Source of the DNA: Bacteroidales bacterium
Lineage (GTDB): Bacteria > Bacteroidota > Bacteroidia > Bacteroidales > Bacteroidaceae
DNA length: 53,790 nt
Direction of reading: 5' to 3'
Assembly: GCA_015654535.1 (NCBI GenBank)
Contig: JAATGU010000041.1
Location: 1-53,790 of the forward strand
Shown one piece after another: positions 25,428 to 34,831 of this stretch. The notes under the pieces were generated by a model. It had not been told where the DNA came from, did not search any database, and saw nothing but the letters and a program-made list of their open reading frames with translations. Position 1 is the stretch's first letter; each line of letters starts with the position of its first letter. The position numbers and the translations under genes are program-made.

Positions 25428-27626
25428 TTATCCCGCATAGCTGTGCATCCCTCCAAGAAAATAATTTACTCCAAAATAAGTCATCAAGACGGTGCAAAAA
25501 GCAATTATCATAAATAAATGAAAGAAAATGGCTTTTCTGAAAATGACCAAAGAAGTGGTATGAAATGCTAATGCATAAACCATTAAAGTTATTAGCGCCC
25601 ACACTTCTTTGGGATCCCAAGACCAGTATCTGCCCCAGGAAACATTTGCCCAAACCGCTCCTATAAAAATTCCTATGCCGAGAAAAAAGGTCGCTGGATA
25701 CAAGAATAGCCGGCTAATGATTGCCAGACGCTCTATCTGTTCGCTATTTTTTTCATTGTATCTCCTTTTTCCAAAGAGAGAGAGCAAAATGGCCGTTAGT
25801 CCATTGAGCATCATAAAACCAAAAAGGGAATAAGATACCATGATAAACGATACGTGCAGACTGAGCCAAGGAGAACTTAACACGGGCATAAGGGGAGTGA
25901 TCTGTGGATTCATTTGACCCAAGCTAGCTACCAAGAGGGCAAAACCAGAAAGAAGTAACCCAAAAGCGGTAATGAATGAAAACTTATGACGGAAAAGAAG
26001 TGCGATAAGCATAATGCATTCTGCCACAAACAACATTGTCTCATATCCATTACTCATAGGGAATCTACCACTGATATAGGCGCGTAAAAACATTCCAAAA
26101 GAATGAAATAAAAAGGAACAAAGAAGTAATAGAGAAAAGAATTTGGGAACGGCTTTAATGAAAAAGAAAATGAAAGCCAACAATCCCAGCGTAAGATTGA
26201 TTCTATATAATAAGGTGGAAAAATCAATCCGGTTATAGAGAAGTTCGGCTTTAACTTTATTTTCAGAAAGGGCAGAGAGACCTCCTTCTTTTTGCTGATA
26301 ACTTTTTATTTTAGAGATCAGCATTGAGAACTTCTGATGTTCCCCTTGTTCAATGGTTTCATATAGTAAAGTAAAAACACCTCGAATGAATTGTTTTTGG
26401 TTCACTGTCATGTTTACTGGTAATTCACTGATGGGCGAGAACCATTGTATGTCGCCTTTCTGACTACAAGGGAAAAAAGAGATAAGGGTTCCTTGTTGAA
26501 GCATCACAATAAGCTGTACCTTTTCATCTACTTCAGTAATGGCTTTTAGCAGACTACTTTGTTTCCCTCCTTGATGCAACTGGGACCAGTAAGCAGCTAA
26601 TCGGTACTCTTTCTTTGAAGTAAAAAAGTCTCTGAAACAGGCTTTTTCCTTCACTCCCAAAAGGCGTTGAAGCTCTTCGCTTTTTACTTTAATCATTGGT
26701 TCATATTGCCATTTCTGAGGGAAAAAGATCCATCCCGCAAGCACCTGTTCGGGAGAAAATTCTTTGTAAGCAGCTTTCCCGGTTACCTTTAATGTAAAAT
26801 CACGGGCAAAAGTCTGAACAGGACAAACTCTGTTATTATAGAGCATTTGAACGGTGCCGAACTGCTTTGCTTCTTCTTTGTCAATGGTAGAGGGGCTGGC
26901 TGATAACTTCTCTGAGAAGAAGAAAAGAAGAAAAAGAATGCTAACCTGCTTTAATAAAGGATGATGCAGAAGATTCCAAAATTCGCTTTTATGGGAAAAA
27001 AGTATCCAAACCATCGATAAAGCCAGCAGAAGATATCCTCCGTAGGTTACCGGAATTCCCCAATGGTCATAGTTCACGGACAGATAAGTGCCCCGCAAAT
27101 CTTTATCAAATGAATTTTGATAAAAGCGATAACCATTGTGAGAAAGGATATTATTCATGGAAATAACCTGATGAATAGTCTCATTGTCTTCCATGAGATG
27201 CACTTTGCTGAGGTAATCTGCCGGAGCATGAGTGCCTGCATAATAGTCAATTTGAAAGCTATCCAACACCAATACAAAAGGAAGTTCTTGTATCTCCCCA
27301 GCTTTTTCTTCTATAAAAGAATTGGCAGGTTCCCCTTGGCGCAAGTGAATATTTCCCCTAATTCCAGTGGTGAAAGTGAGGAATGCTCCCACTAAAATCA
27401 CGGCAAAGGAACAATGAAGCATAAACACTGCCTTCAACTTATAGACCTTTTTCTTTAAAAGATAAATAAATGCCGCAATAACTAACAACATCCAAAATGC
27501 TACAAACCACCATGAACTATAAATATAAGCATACACGTAGTCTGTTCCGTGGAATTTTTCAACAAAAGTGGCCACGGACAGACAAAAAATCATCACTATA
27601 AAAAGTCCAAAGGATAACTTCTTCAT
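25428..27626 (-). CDS. Cytochrome c biogenesis protein CcsBA (fused ResB-CcsA)
   Basis: System II cytochrome c synthase, 732 residues, which exports heme and attaches it to CXXCH motifs in the periplasm. The N-terminal ResB-like half (about 1-430) has helices near 5-30, 37-57, 65-85 and around 190-210, with a large periplasmic loop. The C-terminal CcsA half (about 455-732) has the WWD signature WGRYWSWDPKEVW (about 660-675) and conserved periplasmic histidines. It is the last gene of an operon encoding two CXXCH proteins upstream, which fits a dedicated maturation role. Fused CcsBA is common in Bacteroidota. Confidence 0.9.
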   Translation of the reverse strand: MKKLSFGLFIVMIFCLSVATFVEKFHGTDYVYAYIYSSWWFVAFWMLLVIAAFIYLLKKKVYKLKAVFMLHCSFAVILVGAFLTFTTGIRGNIHLRQGEPANSFIEEKAGEIQELPFVLVLDSFQIDYYAGTHAPADYLSKVHLMEDNETIHQVISMNNILSHNGYRFYQNSFDKDLRGTYLSVNYDHWGIPVTYGGYLLLALSMVWILFSHKSEFWNLLHHPLLKQVSILFLLFFFSEKLSASPSTIDKEEAKQFGTVQMLYNNRVCPVQTFARDFTLKVTGKAAYKEFSPEQVLAGWIFFPQKWQYEPMIKVKSEELQRLLGVKEKACFRDFFTSKKEYRLAAYWSQLHQGGKQSSLLKAITEVDEKVQLIVMLQQGTLISFFPCSQKGDIQWFSPISELPVNMTVNQKQFIRGVFTLLYETIEQGEHQKFSMLISKIKSYQQKEGGLSALSENKVKAELLYNRIDFSTLLYRINLTLGLLAFIFFFIKAVPKFFSLLLLCSFLFHSFGMFLRAYISGRFPMSNGYETMLFVAECIMLIALLFRHKFSFITAFGLLLSGFALLVASLGQMNPQITPLMPVLSSPWLSLHVSFIMVSYSLFGFMMLNGLTAILLSLFGKRRYNEKNSEQIERLAIISRLFLYPATFFLGIGIFIGAVWANVSWGRYWSWDPKEVWALITLMVYALAFHTTSLVIFRKAIFFHLFMIIAFCTVLMTYFGVNYFLGGMHSYAG

Positions 27627-27645
27627 TTTCTTATTATCTACTTAA

Positions 27646-28794
27646 TTACAAGTCTTTATAATCTGAATTATTGGTTGCTTTGATTGCAATGCATTCCATC
27701 TCAATCAACCATGCCGGACGACAAACGGGCGCAAGAACAATAACTGTGGGAACTTCTGGAAATTCCTTATCATAAAGCTTTTTTACTCTATCATAATCTG
27801 CCATGTCACGCAAATATACAATAATTTGAGCTAAATGATCCAACGTACATTCACCTTCTTTTAAAAGTCCTTTCACATTTTCTACGGTCCGGTGTACTTG
27901 TGCGATAATATCCCCCACATGCATCACCTCTCCTTTATTATCAATACTTGCCGTACCAGATAAATAGACCTGTTTTCGGTCACCGAATTCCAGAGAGACT
28001 CCCCGTTCAAAGGTTACTCCGTATTCATATGTGGGGTTTAGATAGCCCAGCGCATAGAGATATTTCTGTTGTCCTTCTTGTAATCCGGTCACGGCATAAG
28101 CATCCAGCAGAACACTTACCTTGGAGTCGGCAAATCGTCCCTCGATTCCGGTACTGGTAATGTAATGTGTCTGTTCAGTAAGTCCATGGATTGCAAAATT
28201 TTCTTTCCGGGCTTTCACCACTCCGGCATAGTTAACATCCACATTCTGCACAAAGAACCAAGTGCGTACACAGTGATCTTTGAGTGTACATCCTTTTGCT
28301 TGAAGCAACTCCTCGTAATGATTCAGCAAAACTTCCGTTTGCACCTCCGAGTCTCCCGAGGCATGATGCAGACCACCGGTCCAATAATGATGGTATCCGT
28401 TGTGACTAGCTGAAAACAGTTCGCCATCTTCGGTTTTTATATTCGATTGAAAATAAACCCACAAAGCAATCTTACTGCCATCCAACGGCGGTTGTTGCAC
28501 CACGGAAACAGCGCAAGGAGGGAACATTTTCAGTTTTTCGTTCAGTTTTTCTGTCTGATTGGCAGCATCACTGAGAAAGTAACGCTTAAAAACAGGAACA
28601 GATTCCTTTAATTCTTCAGAAACCAACAGAGAAACATATGCTTCGTGTAAATTGCTTAATTGAGATTCATACGTGTCATTTCCTCTATTAACATGCAGCA
28701 TGGCATGATATTCCGCCACTTTACCTCGAATACAAAAGCTGGCCAACTGAACTTCTACCCCTTGTTTGGGGAAAGACAGGTTACTATAATTCAT
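27646..28794 (-). CDS. Rid/YjgF-family protein, two-domain
   Basis: A 382-residue soluble protein without signal peptide. The C-terminal 130 residues are Rid-like (VYLSGTASIDNKGEVMHVGDIIAQVHRTVENVKGLL, then VIVLAPVCRPAWLIEMECIAIKA); the arginine in VCRPAW lies where RidA has its catalytic Arg. The N-terminal part also has a Rid/chorismatase-like texture (WTGGLHHASGDSEVQTEVLLNHYEELL). It may act on reactive enamines or chorismate-like compounds; neither is established. It sits 44 bp downstream of the mono-heme lipoprotein gene and 19 bp upstream of ccsBA. Confidence 0.75.
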   Translation of the reverse strand: MNYSNLSFPKQGVEVQLASFCIRGKVAEYHAMLHVNRGNDTYESQLSNLHEAYVSLLVSEELKESVPVFKRYFLSDAANQTEKLNEKLKMFPPCAVSVVQQPPLDGSKIALWVYFQSNIKTEDGELFSASHNGYHHYWTGGLHHASGDSEVQTEVLLNHYEELLQAKGCTLKDHCVRTWFFVQNVDVNYAGVVKARKENFAIHGLTEQTHYITSTGIEGRFADSKVSVLLDAYAVTGLQEGQQKYLYALGYLNPTYEYGVTFERGVSLEFGDRKQVYLSGTASIDNKGEVMHVGDIIAQVHRTVENVKGLLKEGECTLDHLAQIIVYLRDMADYDRVKKLYDKEFPEVPTVIVLAPVCRPAWLIEMECIAIKATNNSDYKDL

Positions 28795-28838
28795 TTTCTA
28801 TATTTTATTGAATGAGATATTCGGTGACTAGTTATTAT

Positions 28839-29540
28839 TTATTCATTTTTTGCTCCGTTTTCAATCCATTCTTTGAGCAATACTACGTCTTCCGCTTTGA
28901 GTGAAGAGAGTTTCGAGTGATTATATTTCACGTCTGTGCTTCCGCCCAGCACATCTACTATAAAGCTTCCCGAAATGAGACCGGGAGCCACCCTCATCTT
29001 GGTGGAGTGTACTGCCGGATGGTTCACTAACATGTTGTAACTTTGACCTTCAGTAAGATAGAGTCCTGCAGAAGCGGTGGTGCTACCACCATGGCAAGCT
29101 GCACACTGAGAAAACAGTTGACTTTGAAGGCGGTTAAATGTAAGTAAATTTACCTCTTGAACAGGTAGTTCTACCTTTTTTTCTCCTTCAGTAAGAAGAG
29201 CCTCCGTGAATTTATAAACCAGTTTTCTGCTTTTTACCATCGACACCGCTATGGTCTTTGCATCCGTTAGCACATTGGCAAAAGTAATTTTTACGCTTTC
29301 TCCATCGGTTGAGACTTGATCAATACTCTGAGAAGCCACCGGATTCTCAGTATCATCACCATAAGCGGCAAGAATCAACTGATAATCTTCCGGCCATGCA
29401 CCCACACCGGTAAAGTGTAGTTCCGTTTCAATGGTTATTCCGTCGTAAACAGTCTCTTTAGGATAAATATCTCCACTGTCGCACGAAAAACAAAAAGGCA
29501 GCAGAGCAGTCATTATCATATATTCTTTAAAATGTTTCAT
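28839..29540 (-). CDS. Mono-heme c-type cytochrome lipoprotein
   Basis: A 233-residue predicted lipoprotein; lipobox-like PFCFSC, lipidation at Cys20. Residues about 25-130 look like an Ig-type beta domain; about residue 145 has one heme-binding CXXCH (CAACHGG), followed by LVNHPAVHSTKMRVAPG and the helix KAEDVVLLKEWIENGA, similar to small planctomycete-type cytochrome c domains. It would be exported and receive heme in the periplasm, plausibly through the CcsBA encoded in the same operon. It starts 9 bp after the porin gene. Confidence 0.82.
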   Translation of the reverse strand: MKHFKEYMIMTALLPFCFSCDSGDIYPKETVYDGITIETELHFTGVGAWPEDYQLILAAYGDDTENPVASQSIDQVSTDGESVKITFANVLTDAKTIAVSMVKSRKLVYKFTEALLTEGEKKVELPVQEVNLLTFNRLQSQLFSQCAACHGGSTTASAGLYLTEGQSYNMLVNHPAVHSTKMRVAPGLISGSFIVDVLGGSTDVKYNHSKLSSLKAEDVVLLKEWIENGAKNE

Positions 29541-29549
29541 TATTTCCCC

Positions 29550-30794
29550 TTAAAATGAATATTGAAGCATTACTACGGCACTATGCATCGCCATTCCGTT
29601 ATCATCGGCATCACGATCATCCTGCGTGTTGTGTCCCCATCTTCCGATGTATTGATACATGGCCTGAAGTTTCAGATTATAATTTGAAAAGAAGTAATTG
29701 ATTCCGACGGCAGGCATATTCAGGCTTCCTTTCTTATTCACTCCATTGCGGTCAAAGTAATCGTACCGACCAATGAGCTGTAACTTCTTTGTGGCAAAGT
29801 ATCCGCCCTGAACGTATCCTCCCCAAGAAGTAAAGTTGGATGCATCTTGCATTCTTTCCGTGAAATTCATTTGCAGCAAATAAGCCTCGGTAGATAGATA
29901 CCAACGGTTCTTCAACCAGGCAAATTCCACTCCCGCACGGAGGTCATCACTACTTTCATCCTCTGCCTCCACATTCCAGCTACCGGACACGGCGAATAAC
30001 ATTTTATCGTTCTGTAAATCTTCCGGGTTCCCCTGATGGGCAGGCATCACCCCATGAGGCATATAGGCCATACGGGCAGCATAAAGCAGAGAGGGAAGCC
30101 ATTTATGATCATCACTAGTGGTCTTTGTTGCTTCATTGGTGCTGATTCCCGTGCCATTAAATATTCCCACCTGATATCCCCATCTATTATTGAATATTCC
30201 ATGTAACTGCACACCTATGTCAAACCCTGTGGAAATATTAGGTTTGGTAGCATTCAGCGATTTATCCAAATTCACTCCAGTGGTGAGCGATGAAGGCAGA
30301 ACCGGGAAAAGGGTCTCGCCCAAAGTAACCAGATAGGCTTGATTGTAAGGCGTTTTAAACTTACCCACTCTCAAGCGAAGCTCATCTTTCATATTCACAT
30401 CAAACCATGCTTGTTGAAGCAATGCTCCTCCACTTTGTGAAGCATTTAAAGCAAAGTTAAAGGTTACCTTGCCAAATGCTTTTCCCGAAAAACCTAAAAT
30501 AGCGTTGGGAATAGCAAAACCACTGTTGGCAATATTGTCCTGATCGGCAAGATTCAGCCCCTCGTCATCATAATAATTAAATTTTCCCGATACCTGTACC
30601 AGAGCATACGGTTTGAAAAGGAAATCGCCCGACTTCGTTTGAAAGCTAAATCCTTGTTTACCAGCTAATGGCACCACATCACTCTCCACATATTTGTCGT
30701 CTATCACTGTCTTTTGTTCTTGCGCATAAAAGGCTGCCGGAAGCGATATACCCAGCAAGGCCATATAAAAGGCATGTTTCATTCGATTATTCAT
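29550..30794 (-). CDS. OprP/OprO-like outer-membrane porin
   Basis: A 414-residue protein with a signal peptide ending around AFYAQ (residues 1-24; Met5 may be the true start). A phosphate-selective-porin-like barrel follows: FKPYALVQVSGKFNYYDDE, FNFALNASQSGGALLQQAWFDV, LRVGKFKTPYNQAYLV, ending in alternating strands with terminal Phe (VVMLQYSF), the barrel sorting signature. Substrate unknown; in this operon, with imelysin and a di-heme protein, iron or another metal complex is possible but unproven. Gap 33 bp to the upstream DUF1111 gene. Confidence 0.85.
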   Translation of the reverse strand: MNNRMKHAFYMALLGISLPAAFYAQEQKTVIDDKYVESDVVPLAGKQGFSFQTKSGDFLFKPYALVQVSGKFNYYDDEGLNLADQDNIANSGFAIPNAILGFSGKAFGKVTFNFALNASQSGGALLQQAWFDVNMKDELRLRVGKFKTPYNQAYLVTLGETLFPVLPSSLTTGVNLDKSLNATKPNISTGFDIGVQLHGIFNNRWGYQVGIFNGTGISTNEATKTTSDDHKWLPSLLYAARMAYMPHGVMPAHQGNPEDLQNDKMLFAVSGSWNVEAEDESSDDLRAGVEFAWLKNRWYLSTEAYLLQMNFTERMQDASNFTSWGGYVQGGYFATKKLQLIGRYDYFDRNGVNKKGSLNMPAVGINYFFSNYNLKLQAMYQYIGRWGHNTQDDRDADDNGMAMHSAVVMLQYSF

Positions 30795-30827
30795 TCGTTT
30801 GTTTATTTCTTAATTTATACTTACTCA

Positions 30828-32294
30828 TTACAAAGTCTCCAGGAAAAGCAACAATGCCCTGCGATCGTCCTTACTCATTCGTCGGAATAGTTCGCGTGAA
30901 ACCGCCCCTTCACCTCCATGCCACATAATGGCTTCGGTAAGATTACGAGCTCTTCCATCGTGAAGAAACCTTGTGTGACCGTTAACTACTTCCTGCAAAC
31001 CAATTCCCCACAAAGGGGTGGTCCTCCATTCACATCCGTAAGCTAATCCGGCGGACAAATGATCGTCCAGAGCCGAGCCCATGTCATGCAAAAGATAGTC
31101 GGAATAAGGATGAATTACTTGGTTGGCCAGCCACGGAAGTCGGGTACCATTCAGTAGGGTAGGAGCATCCGAGCGAGTATGTAGCGTAGGTAAATGGCAA
31201 AGGTCACATTTGGCTTTATAGAAGTTCTCCTCTCCCTTTTTTACTTCCGCGTAATTAACGAATCGGCGGGCAGGAACGCCCAAAGTATGCAAATAGAAGT
31301 CTACTTCCTCCATCTCTTTTGTAGTTATCTGTATGCCATTCAATCCATGAGGAGACTGCATCTGTCCTTCTCCAACTTCTTCAGGATAACGATCATTGGT
31401 TACTCCAAGGTCTGAAGAAAAGCCTAATTCCACCGTTAAATCAGTATGATTTGCTTTATTGCCGGATACTCCGATTTTACGTACTCCTTTTTCCGTTACA
31501 TAGTTCAATCTGCCACTGATACCATATTCAGGATAATTACTTTGAGCAGCAACTTTGAGCAATTCATTTTCACTAAGAGCCATCATTTGCCCCATTCCCA
31601 CATGACGTAAAGGAATGCGCACACTGATATACAAATCTTCGGGACGAATACTGTCGGCATACCATTCAGAAATGGAATAATGAGGCGTTTGCAAAGAATA
31701 AGTTTCTCCGTCGGCAAATGTAAAAGTCTCCTCAGTATAGGTAGCTTTCAACTTCCCTTCCGGCACTGTCCCCACGATGCTTTGATCTTGCAATACTCTT
31801 CCGTACTGACGGAAATAGCCTCCGTCTTTGCGGACAATATAAATCAGCATAGATGAGAAGCCGGATTTTCCCGAACCTCCTTCACTGAAAAGGGTAGGGA
31901 GTGTTCGTCCCGCATTATTGTGACAACTTCCGCAGGAGTATCCTACATAAAGTGGCCCCAATCCTCCCGTGGAAGGATCACTGCTACTTTCCCGCGGATC
32001 ATCATATAACATATCACCATCCGTGAAGCGGGTAGCTAAATCTCCGGTAACCCAAGAAGACTCCGTGTCATAAGCTCTACTTGATGATGAAAAGATAGTG
32101 GATCTGCCGGCAGAAAGTTCTTTGTAACTTGCCGGGGTACCATCGGGCTTTAGAATTTGTACATCGTCTGATCCGTCTTCACAAGAAAAACAAACCAAAC
32201 CAAATAACAGCACAAAGACGCAAGGTTTAAAATAAACCTTGCATTTTCTCTGTTCTAAAGTCCTTGTTATCATTCGTCGGACTATAGTCATCAT
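30828..32294 (-). CDS. Di-heme DUF1111-family lipoprotein (thiol oxidoreductase-like)
   Basis: A 488-residue protein. A lipobox-like LVCFSC lies about 38 residues in, behind a basic leader, so translation may begin at an internal Met. Two heme motifs are visible: CGSCH in GYSCGSCHNNAGRTLP and CDLCH in AKCDLCHLPTLHTR, plus the C-terminal FLHDGRARNLTEAIMWHGGEG typical of DUF1111 and MauG/CcP-like di-heme proteins. It follows imelysin by 10 bp. DUF1111 and imelysin genes often neighbour each other, which supports a joint periplasmic iron or redox role. Confidence 0.9.
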   Translation of the reverse strand: MMTIVRRMITRTLEQRKCKVYFKPCVFVLLFGLVCFSCEDGSDDVQILKPDGTPASYKELSAGRSTIFSSSSRAYDTESSWVTGDLATRFTDGDMLYDDPRESSSDPSTGGLGPLYVGYSCGSCHNNAGRTLPTLFSEGGSGKSGFSSMLIYIVRKDGGYFRQYGRVLQDQSIVGTVPEGKLKATYTEETFTFADGETYSLQTPHYSISEWYADSIRPEDLYISVRIPLRHVGMGQMMALSENELLKVAAQSNYPEYGISGRLNYVTEKGVRKIGVSGNKANHTDLTVELGFSSDLGVTNDRYPEEVGEGQMQSPHGLNGIQITTKEMEEVDFYLHTLGVPARRFVNYAEVKKGEENFYKAKCDLCHLPTLHTRSDAPTLLNGTRLPWLANQVIHPYSDYLLHDMGSALDDHLSAGLAYGCEWRTTPLWGIGLQEVVNGHTRFLHDGRARNLTEAIMWHGGEGAVSRELFRRMSKDDRRALLLFLETL

Positions 32295-32304
32295 TTAATA
32301 TTTA

Positions 32305-33450
32305 TTATTCGGTAAATAATCCTTTTAGTTTTTCCAATGAATTTGTCAGATCCGCCAATTTTGTCATGGCATTCTCAATAGGAACACTTTTATCGAGATT
32401 ATTACGGAACGGATATGGTATGGCACGAATGGCAGTTCTTGCCGCGGCAATATTATCAGTAACTTCTTTATCCAATGTAGTGTTTTTAGTTTTTACATAT
32501 GCAGATAAGCTGGTCGACGTTTTTCTGGTAGCTTCCGGACCTCCTAAATAAGAGTTTTCAATGCTGATGATATTATTTTCATAATCATCCAGCGAATTCC
32601 AACTCTGCCATGATTCCACCGCATAAACATCCTTCGTCTGATATGGATTGCCTATCTTTTGAGTTCCAACTTCTCCCGCAATATTCATCAATCCGTTTTC
32701 AATAATATTACTTATCACACTGTTTTGAGTTTTAAAAAGACCATACATACTGGGGTTGCGCATCAATGTTGCATATCCGTCATCGCCATACCCTATTGTG
32801 ATTTCCCGGTCTTCAATAACTGCCAAGTCTCTTTCGGGAACATCTGACCCCACTCCGTGCCATTCGGACCATAATCTGACAATGTCATCACGAAGCACTT
32901 TGGTTATAGCCAAAAGATATTCTTTTTGGCGCGCGGTAACTGTAGAAGCATCTTTACTTTGTCCATCCACGAATATTAAGTATTCAATGGTATGGAAGCC
33001 ACATTCATCCTGGGCAAAATCAGCTTTTGTACTTAGATCTATATTACTACTGATTATTGCTTCAATATTTGTGCGGTCGAGTGGCCAGGAATCCATGTGA
33101 GGATCTAAATGATATGCATCGGCCGGTCCGTAAAGAAAGCCTTCACTCTTTTCCCAAGGTTCACGAGCCGTACGCCATGCAGCACAAACAGCATCCAACT
33201 GTGCTTGAGTTCCTCCCGTTTCACTTGTAAAAACCTCTACCTTTTCCAGCAAGGTCCATACTTTTTCTTTCATATCCGTATAAGTAGGAAGAACAGTTAT
33301 ATCAATATAATCATTGATCAGCTCGGTCTTAACAGGATCAGTCACTATTGTCTGGTCTTCGTCCGAGCCTTCATCGCTGCTACACGCTGTATTTAGAGCA
33401 ATAGTACTGCAACAAAACAGACTCATTAATAAGTAATTTTTCTTCTTCAT
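32305..33450 (-). CDS. Imelysin (peptidase M75)-family lipoprotein
   Basis: A 381-residue predicted lipoprotein; LNTACSS suggests lipidation near residue 23. The imelysin core is all-helical; the GxHxxE signature appears as GFHTIEYLIF and the motif AWRTAREPWEKSEGFLYGP is also characteristic. The family includes EfeO-like and IrpA-like proteins tied to iron uptake; peptidase activity is doubtful for most members. It sits between a beta-barrel gene (31 bp) and the DUF1111 gene (10 bp), a widespread neighbourhood. A metal- or heme-binding role at the outer membrane is inferred. Confidence 0.92.
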   Translation of the reverse strand: MKKKNYLLMSLFCCSTIALNTACSSDEGSDEDQTIVTDPVKTELINDYIDITVLPTYTDMKEKVWTLLEKVEVFTSETGGTQAQLDAVCAAWRTAREPWEKSEGFLYGPADAYHLDPHMDSWPLDRTNIEAIISSNIDLSTKADFAQDECGFHTIEYLIFVDGQSKDASTVTARQKEYLLAITKVLRDDIVRLWSEWHGVGSDVPERDLAVIEDREITIGYGDDGYATLMRNPSMYGLFKTQNSVISNIIENGLMNIAGEVGTQKIGNPYQTKDVYAVESWQSWNSLDDYENNIISIENSYLGGPEATRKTSTSLSAYVKTKNTTLDKEVTDNIAAARTAIRAIPYPFRNNLDKSVPIENAMTKLADLTNSLEKLKGLFTE

Positions 33451-33481
33451 GTTATCTTATCTTTTTGTGATTAATACAATT

Positions 33482-34774
33482 TTACTTTTTAGAAAACCAA
33501 GTGACATAGGCAAAGCCTAAAGAGAAGGTATTCTCATTATTATAATTTCCTTTGTCAATACGGCGGTGTGAGTAATCTGCCTTGGCCACTAAATTAGGAA
33601 GTATATAATAATTGGCACCTATGGTGAACAGGTCTACCTTGTATCGTGGATCAGCGGTCATGCTTTTCACTGTATTTTCCATTGAATTATAATACTCGTA
33701 GCGGAGAAAAGGGAATACATTCACTTTATGATCAAAAAAAGCGCCTATGTTATAGCCTACTTCCCCTCCATACGTTAATACATTTTTGGCTACAGGAGTA
33801 CTGGCATACCCAAGAGAAGTAGGATTTTGGTAATTCACCTTGCTAATCAAATCACTTTCTGATAAATCACCATAAATGATATTGGCGCGGGCAATTAAAT
33901 CACGACTTTTATACTGAGCGTCGGCGGATAAAATACTTACGGTTCCTTTAATGCCAGTCATTCTACTGGGAGTTGTTGAATTTTTACCTGTTCTCGGAGA
34001 ATAATAAGCGGATGCACCAAAGCGAATATTCTTTACTCCCGAATACTCTAATCGTCCGGTAAAGGCAGGATTGGTCATGTTGGCTATTTCAAATTTAGTT
34101 TGGTTACCATTTTTAATCCAGTTTTCACGGTCAAAACCATTTGGATCAAGTCCGTTAACAATCATGGCTTCATAATGGAACTTTTTAATATCGCCTAAGA
34201 AGGCGAGTCCTGTTTCGTGCCAGGTGGAAGGAAGAAGAGTCCTTTCTCCTTCCGGACGGCTTGTTCCAAAAAAGTTTATAGGTTCATGGTGTGAATTGGT
34301 TAACCCAATAGGAACAATCATATGTCCCACCCGAACTTTAAAAGCATTACTAAAAATCTTTGTGATGTGGAATTGCTCCAAAGCTACTTCACCGCCTTTT
34401 TCTATCTCTGTTTCATACTCACCACCTTCCGTATATTCATGTTCTAATCCCGCACCGGTACCTCCATATTCAAACTCTATCTCAGAAGAAAGAATAATGG
34501 AAGGGGAGAACTTGTAGTCAAAAGCAATGATAAAACGTGGAATTGATATTTCTGAACGCTTGTCGGCAGTGGAACCTGTGCCGCTTCCACCGTAACGATA
34601 CGGTCCATAGTCCATATACTGATAAAGCATTTCACCATATCCGCCCACGCGAAATTGTTTATAATCCTCAGAATTATCCTTTTTTTCCTGTTTACTCACT
34701 GACTCTTCCTGAGCCGAGACATTACCAAAAGTCAGGCAAAGAGCGAGGGCAAACAAACTAGTAAATCTTTTCAT
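33482..34774 (-). CDS. Outer-membrane beta-barrel porin, first gene of imelysin operon
   Basis: A 430-residue protein with signal peptide ending NVSAQ (1-22), a charged linker rich in Glu/Lys (about 23-42), then a barrel: FRVGGYGEMLYQY, SEIEFEYGGTG, KVRVGHMIVPIGLTNSHHEP, FHYEAMIVNGLDPNGFD, with many alternating strands and a C-terminal aromatic region YVTWF. It belongs to the OprP-like group without TonB box or plug. A full promoter lies just upstream. It likely supplies the outer-membrane channel for the imelysin system; the second porin at 29550 may have a different cargo. Confidence 0.82.
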   Translation of the reverse strand: MKRFTSLFALALCLTFGNVSAQEESVSKQEKKDNSEDYKQFRVGGYGEMLYQYMDYGPYRYGGSGTGSTADKRSEISIPRFIIAFDYKFSPSIILSSEIEFEYGGTGAGLEHEYTEGGEYETEIEKGGEVALEQFHITKIFSNAFKVRVGHMIVPIGLTNSHHEPINFFGTSRPEGERTLLPSTWHETGLAFLGDIKKFHYEAMIVNGLDPNGFDRENWIKNGNQTKFEIANMTNPAFTGRLEYSGVKNIRFGASAYYSPRTGKNSTTPSRMTGIKGTVSILSADAQYKSRDLIARANIIYGDLSESDLISKVNYQNPTSLGYASTPVAKNVLTYGGEVGYNIGAFFDHKVNVFPFLRYEYYNSMENTVKSMTADPRYKVDLFTIGANYYILPNLVAKADYSHRRIDKGNYNNENTFSLGFAYVTWFSKK

Positions 34775-34797
34775 CTTTTAATGTTTATTTTTGATGA

Positions 34798-34829
34798 CAA
34801 AGATAACCGTCTGTTTAAAGGTAAACAAT
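34798..34829 (-). promoter_or_regulatory. Promoter of the imelysin/porin operon
   Basis: On the minus strand, ATTG at 34829-34826, 20 bp, then TATCTTTG at 34805-34798; both elements and spacing fit the Bacteroidota consensus. The -33 element ends 3 bp before the stop codon of the preceding DAHP synthase gene. I did not find a clear Fur box. Confidence 0.8.
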
Positions 34830-34831
34830 AC

